This document shows positions 59,201 to 64,000 of a stretch of 64,000 bases of DNA, piece by piece. How positions within the stretch are numbered: the stretch's first letter is position 1; every line of letters starts with the position of its first letter. The position numbers were made by a program, and so were the translations under genes. The stretch lies in contig NZ_JAASRY010000002.1 of NCBI RefSeq assembly GCF_011761345.1, positions 372,001-436,000 on the forward strand, given 5' to 3'. The DNA is from Thalassobacillus devorans (lineage in GTDB: Bacteria > Bacillota > Bacilli > Bacillales > Halobacillaceae). Under the pieces are notes generated by a model that was given only the letters and a program-made list of their open reading frames with translations, had not been told where the DNA came from and did no database searches.

Positions 59201-60862
59201 ATGGTTGGTGTAAAACAAGTTTCCTCCAAAAATCATTCGTGGACAAAAAGACGTGATGCAAAGGCTGAAAGGTTAAAAAACGTAGAAGGCATTTCTTCAG
59301 GGAAAGTGATACCGACAGACCGGATAATCGAGGCATTGGAATCCTTAATTGTGCCAGGAGATCGTGTTTCCCTGGAAGGCAATAATCAAAAACAAGCATC
59401 GTTTTTGTCTGCAGCTTTAAACAAAGTAAGTCCCAGTCGCATCCATGACCTACATATGATAATGTCCAGTATTTCCCGTCCGGAGCACCTTGATATTTTT
59501 GAAAAAGGAATTGCAAAGAAAGTAGATTTTGCTTATGCAGGACCACAAAGCTTGCGGATAGCTCAGATGCTTGAAGATGGCAAAGTCACAATGGGTGAAA
59601 TTCACACGTATCTAGAGTTGTACAGCCGTTTATTTGTAGATTTAATCCCCTCTGTCGCCTTAGTTGCTGCGGATAAAGCTGACAAAGAAGGTAACTTATA
59701 TACTGGTCCTAATACAGAGGAAACCCCTACACTTGTAGAAGCAACTGCCTTCAGAGATGGAATTGTTATTGCACAAGTTAACGAACTTGTTGATGAATTG
59801 CCAAGGGTAGATATTCCTGGCTCCTGGATCGATTTTGTTACAGTTGCAGATAAACCTTATGAATTAGAACCATTATTTACCCGGGATCCTCGCCATATTA
59901 CAGATTTACAAGTGTTGATGGCCATGATGATTATTCGCGGTATTTATGAAAAACACGAAGTACAATCACTCAACCATGGCATTGGCTATAACACTGCTGC
60001 CATTGAATTGTTACTGCCTACTTACGGGGAGCAGTTAGGACTTCGGGGTAAGATATGTAAACACTGGGCCTCTAATCCTCATCCAACGTTAATTCCAGCA
60101 ATTGAAAGTGGATGGGTGGAGAGCATCCATTGTTTTGGTGGGGAAGTCGGCATGGAGGAATATGTAAGAGCAAGACCCGATGTTTTTTTCACTGGAAAAG
60201 ATGGAAGCATGCGTTCGAACAGGACTTTATCACAGTTGGCAGGTCAATATGCTGTTGACCTTTTTGTAGGGTCCACACTCCAAATGGATCAAGATGGAAA
60301 TTCTTCTACCGTTACTTCAGGAAGACTTGCTGGTTTTGGGGGAGCTCCTAATATGGGCCATGATCCAAGAGGAAGAAGGCATTCCACTCCTGCATGGCTG
60401 AATATGATGACATCTGATGATCCGCTTGCAAGGGGTAAAAAACTAGTAGTACAAGTGGTTGAGACATTCCAAACAGGCAATACCCCTGTAATTGTGGAGT
60501 CCCTTGATGCTATTGATGTTGGAAAAAATGCTGAACTGGCAACTACTCCGGTTATGATCTATGGGGATGATGTAACCCATTTAGTTACGGAAGAAGGCAT
60601 CGCTTATTTATACAAAGCATCAAGTATGGAAGAACGCAGAGAAGCTGTGGCAGCTGTGGCTGGAGTGACCCAAGTTGGACTTAAACATGATCCGAAAAGA
60701 ACGGATGAATTAAGGCGAAGCGGCATTATAGCTTTACCGGAAGACTTGGGGATTCGTCGGACAGATGCTAACCGATCTCTTTTAGCAGCAAAAAGTGTGG
60801 AAGAACTTGTTGAGTGGTCGGAAGGTTTATACAATCCTCCTGCAAAATTTCGCAGCTGGTAA
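59201..60862 (+). CDS. mdcA: Malonate decarboxylase alpha subunit (acetyl-S-ACP:malonate ACP transferase)
   Basis: 553 aa, the usual MdcA length. It swaps acetyl for malonyl on the prosthetic group of the ACP subunit in each turnover. Blocks include PGDRVSLEGNNQKQASFL, SIHCFGGEVGMEEYVRARPD (in part: CFGGEVGMEEYVRARPD) and TGKDGSMRSNRTLSQLAGQY. AAAGGAAGG precedes the start. It lies 37 bases after mdcH. Confidence 0.93.
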   Translation: MVGVKQVSSKNHSWTKRRDAKAERLKNVEGISSGKVIPTDRIIEALESLIVPGDRVSLEGNNQKQASFLSAALNKVSPSRIHDLHMIMSSISRPEHLDIFEKGIAKKVDFAYAGPQSLRIAQMLEDGKVTMGEIHTYLELYSRLFVDLIPSVALVAADKADKEGNLYTGPNTEETPTLVEATAFRDGIVIAQVNELVDELPRVDIPGSWIDFVTVADKPYELEPLFTRDPRHITDLQVLMAMMIIRGIYEKHEVQSLNHGIGYNTAAIELLLPTYGEQLGLRGKICKHWASNPHPTLIPAIESGWVESIHCFGGEVGMEEYVRARPDVFFTGKDGSMRSNRTLSQLAGQYAVDLFVGSTLQMDQDGNSSTVTSGRLAGFGGAPNMGHDPRGRRHSTPAWLNMMTSDDPLARGKKLVVQVVETFQTGNTPVIVESLDAIDVGKNAELATTPVMIYGDDVTHLVTEEGIAYLYKASSMEERREAVAAVAGVTQVGLKHDPKRTDELRRSGIIALPEDLGIRRTDANRSLLAAKSVEELVEWSEGLYNPPAKFRSW

Positions 60863-60874
60863 AGGAGAATGAAC

Positions 60875-61750
60875 ATGCATTGGAAAGATGCTGAATCATG
60901 TGGAAAGGCACTTTCAGAATTAGCGGTAAAAGCTTTAATTGAAGAAGCTGAATTGACCCCTAAGCCAGGTTTGGTTGATAGGAAAGATTCAGGAGCTCAT
61001 AACGACTTAAATTTTGAAAAAATGATTGTATCTGCCAACTCGTTGAAATCAACATTCAGGGATATTGGCATTGCTGCTTTTTTAAAAAAGCCAAGCCAGG
61101 AACTGCGGGAATCTATCGCTGAAATTGGTCGACATGGAGAAAAGAAGATGTTTGAAGCTACAGGAGGAACTAACACACACAAAGGAGCTATCTGGGCGTT
61201 GGGATTACTTGTGGCTAGTATTGCAGGACAATCACAGCGTACTAGTCTAGAGCGGATTGCTAATTTTGCAGGAGAGATTGCGTGTTTTATAGATCGGAAA
61301 GCTACCCAAACCTCCACCAATGGGTACAATGTCCAAAAACGCTTTGGAGTTCAGGGGGCTAGGGGGGAAGCCCAGCAAGGATTTCCTCATGTTATGGAGG
61401 TAGCTTTACCGGTATTAAGGGAGGCACGAGAAAGAGGGTTAACTGAAACCTTAGCGAGGCTAGAAACATTAATTCATTTAATTGCCAGAGTTGATGATAC
61501 TTGTATATTGCATAGAGGCGGCATGGATGCTTTAACTTCTGCCCAAAAAAGTGCAGAAACTATCATTCGATTGGGAGGAGTATCTACTTTGGAAGGATGG
61601 AGAGGGTTGGACCAGCTTGAGAAGACACTTCTCTCTTACAATGCTTCTCCTGGAGGAAGCGCAGATTTATTAGCAGTAGTTTTATTCCTCGACAGTGTGG
61701 ATGCTAAAAATAGCAGTGCTTTAATACCAGAAAGTTTAATTACTGTTTAA
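60875..61750 (+). CDS. mdcB: Triphosphoribosyl-dephospho-CoA synthase
   Basis: 291 aa, CitG/MdcB family: makes the 2'-(5''-triphosphoribosyl)-3'-dephospho-CoA precursor of the ACP prosthetic group. LTPKPGLVDRKDSGAHNDL is the family signature, with TGGTNTHKGAIWALGLL, DDTCILHRGG and SPGGSADLLAVV. ATG 60875 has a seven-base spacer from AAAGGAG; ATG 60869 is too close. Confidence 0.9.
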   Translation: MHWKDAESCGKALSELAVKALIEEAELTPKPGLVDRKDSGAHNDLNFEKMIVSANSLKSTFRDIGIAAFLKKPSQELRESIAEIGRHGEKKMFEATGGTNTHKGAIWALGLLVASIAGQSQRTSLERIANFAGEIACFIDRKATQTSTNGYNVQKRFGVQGARGEAQQGFPHVMEVALPVLREARERGLTETLARLETLIHLIARVDDTCILHRGGMDALTSAQKSAETIIRLGGVSTLEGWRGLDQLEKTLLSYNASPGGSADLLAVVLFLDSVDAKNSSALIPESLITV

Positions 61751-61779
61751 TTTATTCTTTAAAGCGGAGGGTGTATACA

Positions 61780-62094
61780 ATGGAAATATTAACCTATGAA
61801 TTTCCTGCTAGTAAGACATTAAGTCGCCAGGCGCATGTTGGTGTGGTTGGATCAGGGGACTTGGAAATTCTGCTGGAACCTTCAAGTGAAGCTCGTGCGA
61901 AATTAATCGTTAGAACAGGTAGCCAGGGGTTTGAGAAGACATGGGAAGCATTGCTTAGTCGGTTTTTCACCCAAAATGATTTTGCTGCCAATATCAAAAT
62001 AAATGATTTCGGAGCTACCCCGGGTGTTGTTTCTTTACGTTTAGCTCAAGCATTGGAGGTGAGCCAACATCACAGTAAACATATTAAAGCGTAG
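61780..62094 (+). CDS. mdcC: Malonate decarboxylase acyl-carrier protein (delta)
   Basis: 104 aa. VGVVGSGDLEILLEPSSEA contains the Ser that carries the phosphoribosyl-dephospho-CoA arm, and INDFGATPGVVSLRLAQALE is the conserved C-terminal block. ATG 61780 lies after CGGAGGG. The last 12 codons (after ALEV) run over the start of mdcDE, and the family usually ends there, so the tail probably arose by loss of an earlier stop. Confidence 0.9.
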   Translation: MEILTYEFPASKTLSRQAHVGVVGSGDLEILLEPSSEARAKLIVRTGSQGFEKTWEALLSRFFTQNDFAANIKINDFGATPGVVSLRLAQALEVSQHHSKHIKA

Positions 62095-63763
62095 TTTAGT
62101 AGAATTAGATGCGAGAAACAGGGCGAAGTCTATTTTAGACGAAGGAACTTTTCGTGAATTACTGGATCCATTTGCTGAAATAGAATCTCCTCATTTACAA
62201 AACCAGGGGATTGTGCCCCAAAGTGATGATGGAGTTGTTATAGCAAAAGGAAAAATTAGCGATCAAGAGTCATTAGTCATATCGATTGAAGCCAGTTTTC
62301 AAGGTGGAGGGATTGGTGAAGTTTCCGGTGCGAAAATCGCAGGGGCATTGGAGCTAGCGCTACAAGACAATATTAATGGTAATCAAGTCTATCCGGTCCT
62401 TTTATTTGATACTGGGGGAGTCCGGCTTCAGGAAGCCAACTATGGCCTGCTCTCTATTGCAGAAATAGGATCGGCTATTGTGGCATTAAGAAACTATGTT
62501 CCTGTAGTAGGGTTAATTCCAGGGAAAATAGGTGCATTTGGAGGAATGTCTATTACAGCTGGATTATGCAGTACCTTAATTATGACAAAAGAGGGACGGA
62601 TCGGACTAAATGGGCCAGAAGTAATCGAACAGGAGGCGGGAATTGAAGAATTAGATTCCCAGGACAGACAGCGTATCTGGAAGACGATCGGAGGGGGGCA
62701 AAGAGTTGCGACGGGAATGGCGGAACGTTTAGTTGAAGATGATATTTCTTCAATTAAGGTTGCAATTCAAAATGCTCTTGCAACAGGCAATAATGTGCTG
62801 CCAAGAAGTAGGCAGGTAGAACAATTCTGTCATCTATTAAATACTGTTGATCCGACAGAAGATATTACCCCATATGATGTTAGACATCGATGGAACCGTA
62901 TTGTTGAAGGGGAAAAATTCGACAGAAATAACAGACCTGACCTTCTTGTTGAAGATGAGGACGGCAGAGGATTTACCTGGTTTAAAGCTCTAACGGGTAT
63001 AAAAGAAGCTGCACAGCGTGAGATTCCATCTGTCCTATGTGCAGATCAGAAGACAGGAGATGTGAATACCCGTTTTATTGCAGTGTTGCCTGATTCCAAT
63101 AGTAAATACCCCCGAGCGCGTAATGGAGAGGTTGGGTTAGAACAAGGGTGGATGATTGCAAAATATATCCATGAGGCTATCGAAGAAGACAAAAACGGAG
63201 AAAAACGGGCAATTGTGGCAATCGTCGATGTGCCAAGCCAGGCTTATGGATACAAAGAAGAACTGCTTGGGCTGCATCAGGCATGCGCTGCTGCAGTGGA
63301 TGCCTATGCAACAGCGAGAATGGCAGGACACCCGGTTGTTAGTTTGATTGTTGGAAATGCTATATCAGGGGCATTTTTATCGCATGGAATGCAGGCAAAT
63401 AGACTTTTAGCTTTTAATGACGAAAGTGTCAATGTGCATGTAATGTCTAAGCAATCTGCCGCGAGAATTACACGGCGTACCATTGCTGAATTAGAAGAAG
63501 CTACAAAAAAAGTTCCTGCCATGGCCTATGATGTCCAATCCTTTTCAAGACTTGGTGCATTACATGAACTAATTGAGGGAGTGAATTTCGATCAACCAGA
63601 TCAAAAAGATATAGACCTTGTAATGAATAAGGTAAATGAGGCTATCTACGATGTGAAAAACAGTAATCGTGATATAGATAACCGTCTGAAATCACCAGAA
63701 GCAGTCAATGGAGGGCGTGCAGCGTCTATTAAAGTAAGGGATAAATTAAAAGAATTATGGTAA
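62069..63763 (+). CDS. mdcDE: Malonate decarboxylase beta-gamma fusion (apparent ATC start)
   Basis: About 564 aa: an MdcD-like N-terminal carboxyltransferase domain (oxyanion region GGVRLQEANYGLL, GAFGGMSITAGLCS) and an MdcE-like C-terminal domain from about residue 300 (TWFKAL, then SQAYGYKEELLGLHQACAA, SGAFLSHGMQANR). Together they decarboxylate malonyl-S-ACP. The first standard start is GTG 62213, but conserved MdcD sequence (SLVELDARNRAKSIL, FRELLDPFAEIESPH, QGIVPQSDDGVV) continues 40 codons upstream, up to a stop at 62060. No ATG, GTG or TTG lies in that stretch; ATC 62069, nine bases after GGAGG (62055-62059), fits best. Confidence 0.83.
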   Translation: MTVNILKRSLVELDARNRAKSILDEGTFRELLDPFAEIESPHLQNQGIVPQSDDGVVIAKGKISDQESLVISIEASFQGGGIGEVSGAKIAGALELALQDNINGNQVYPVLLFDTGGVRLQEANYGLLSIAEIGSAIVALRNYVPVVGLIPGKIGAFGGMSITAGLCSTLIMTKEGRIGLNGPEVIEQEAGIEELDSQDRQRIWKTIGGGQRVATGMAERLVEDDISSIKVAIQNALATGNNVLPRSRQVEQFCHLLNTVDPTEDITPYDVRHRWNRIVEGEKFDRNNRPDLLVEDEDGRGFTWFKALTGIKEAAQREIPSVLCADQKTGDVNTRFIAVLPDSNSKYPRARNGEVGLEQGWMIAKYIHEAIEEDKNGEKRAIVAIVDVPSQAYGYKEELLGLHQACAAAVDAYATARMAGHPVVSLIVGNAISGAFLSHGMQANRLLAFNDESVNVHVMSKQSAARITRRTIAELEEATKKVPAMAYDVQSFSRLGALHELIEGVNFDQPDQKDIDLVMNKVNEAIYDVKNSNRDIDNRLKSPEAVNGGRAASIKVRDKLKELW

Positions 63764-64000
63764 TACAGCCTCACGATTTATTAGAATTGAAAGAACCGTT
63801 AAAGCAGCTGATAACCGATGCTTCCATACCAGACTGGGTCCATGACACTTTAGAAGATGCTCCATTCGTCGTTGTACGTCGTGCTCCTATTAAGAATGGA
63901 AAAGTGCCTGTGGGAGTCCGTGGGTATACAAGAAGTGAGCGATTTGCTGCCTTTATTTCCATCGATTCGATTGCCAGACAAATAACCCCCGAGCAATTGG
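63757..64000 (+). CDS. mdcG: Malonate decarboxylase holo-ACP synthase (3' partial)
   Basis: First 81 codons, open at the window edge. It begins at ATG 63757, overlapping the mdcDE stop. PHDLLELKE, PFVVVRRAPIKNGKVPVGVRG and YTRSERFAAF are the MdcG N-terminal blocks, quoted here in part. The enzyme attaches the phosphoribosyl-dephospho-CoA group made by MdcB to the MdcC Ser. The remaining two thirds of the protein lie beyond base 64000. Confidence 0.88.
   Translation, partial: MVIQPHDLLELKEPLKQLITDASIPDWVHDTLEDAPFVVVRRAPIKNGKVPVGVRGYTRSERFAAFISIDSIARQITPEQL

Noticed and set aside
1-64000. tRNA, rRNA, CRISPR arrays, insertion sequences or prophage
   Set aside because: None recognised by eye; repeats found are operators, terminators or the lacI remnant.

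Overview
The window looks like the chromosome of a motile, low-to-mid GC Firmicute of the Bacillaceae. Evidence: strong AGGAGG-type ribosome sites, sigA- and sigD-like promoters, CcpA (cre) sites, a csrA-hag pair, an ABC importer with no ATPase of its own, and pectin genes arranged like the yes/yte genes of Bacillus subtilis. I see no rRNA, tRNA, CRISPR array, phage or intact insertion sequence. Almost the whole window is catabolic: uptake systems plus enzymes for acidic carbon sources, each block with its own regulator.

Layout. (1) 1-11 kb: rhamnogalacturonan/pectin oligosaccharide use: ABC importer, GH105 hydrolase, Gfo/Idh oxidoreductase, DUF624 protein, AEC transporter, acetylesterase, LacI repressor, KduD, KduI and an esterase. 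(2) 12-15 kb: a threonine-synthase-like PLP enzyme, an aspartate racemase, and a scrambled scar in which a lipase fragment is joined to a diverged 3' piece of the lacI gene. (3) 15-38 kb: two TRAP transporters with matching promoter/operator regions, a LarA-like nickel-pincer racemase/epimerase, an IlvD/Edd dehydratase, an IclR regulator, a 2-keto-3-deoxypentonate dehydratase-like FAH protein, a split UxaA-type dehydratase, a ketoglutarate-semialdehyde dehydrogenase, a YagE/YjhH-like aldolase, further oxidoreductases, and the cofactor genes larC2, larB, larC1 and larE. This reads as a sugar-acid (probably pentonate) pathway with a nickel-dependent epimerisation step.

(4) 38.6-51.8 kb: a GntR/FadR-controlled set: a ComC-like dehydrogenase, a SuyAB-like sulfolactate sulfo-lyase, an unusual succinate dehydrogenase/fumarate reductase-like complex, a class I fumarase, and a tripartite tricarboxylate transporter whose operon ends in a TauE/SafE sulfite exporter. 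Four promoters in this set carry the same 14-base operator at the -10/+1 region, which ties the block into one regulon, probably for an organosulfonate. (5) 52-56 kb: a secreted endonuclease/phosphatase-family protein, a secreted NagZ-type GH3 enzyme, and csrA-hag behind a sigD promoter. (6) 56-64 kb: malonate use: MadLM transporter, GntR regulator and malonate decarboxylase genes mdcH, A, B, C, a fused D-E and the start of mdcG, with three copies of a 13-base operator.

Most functions are family-level calls made by reading motifs; substrates are inferred from context. Gene starts were moved from the longest open frame wherever a ribosome site and family length favoured another codon.
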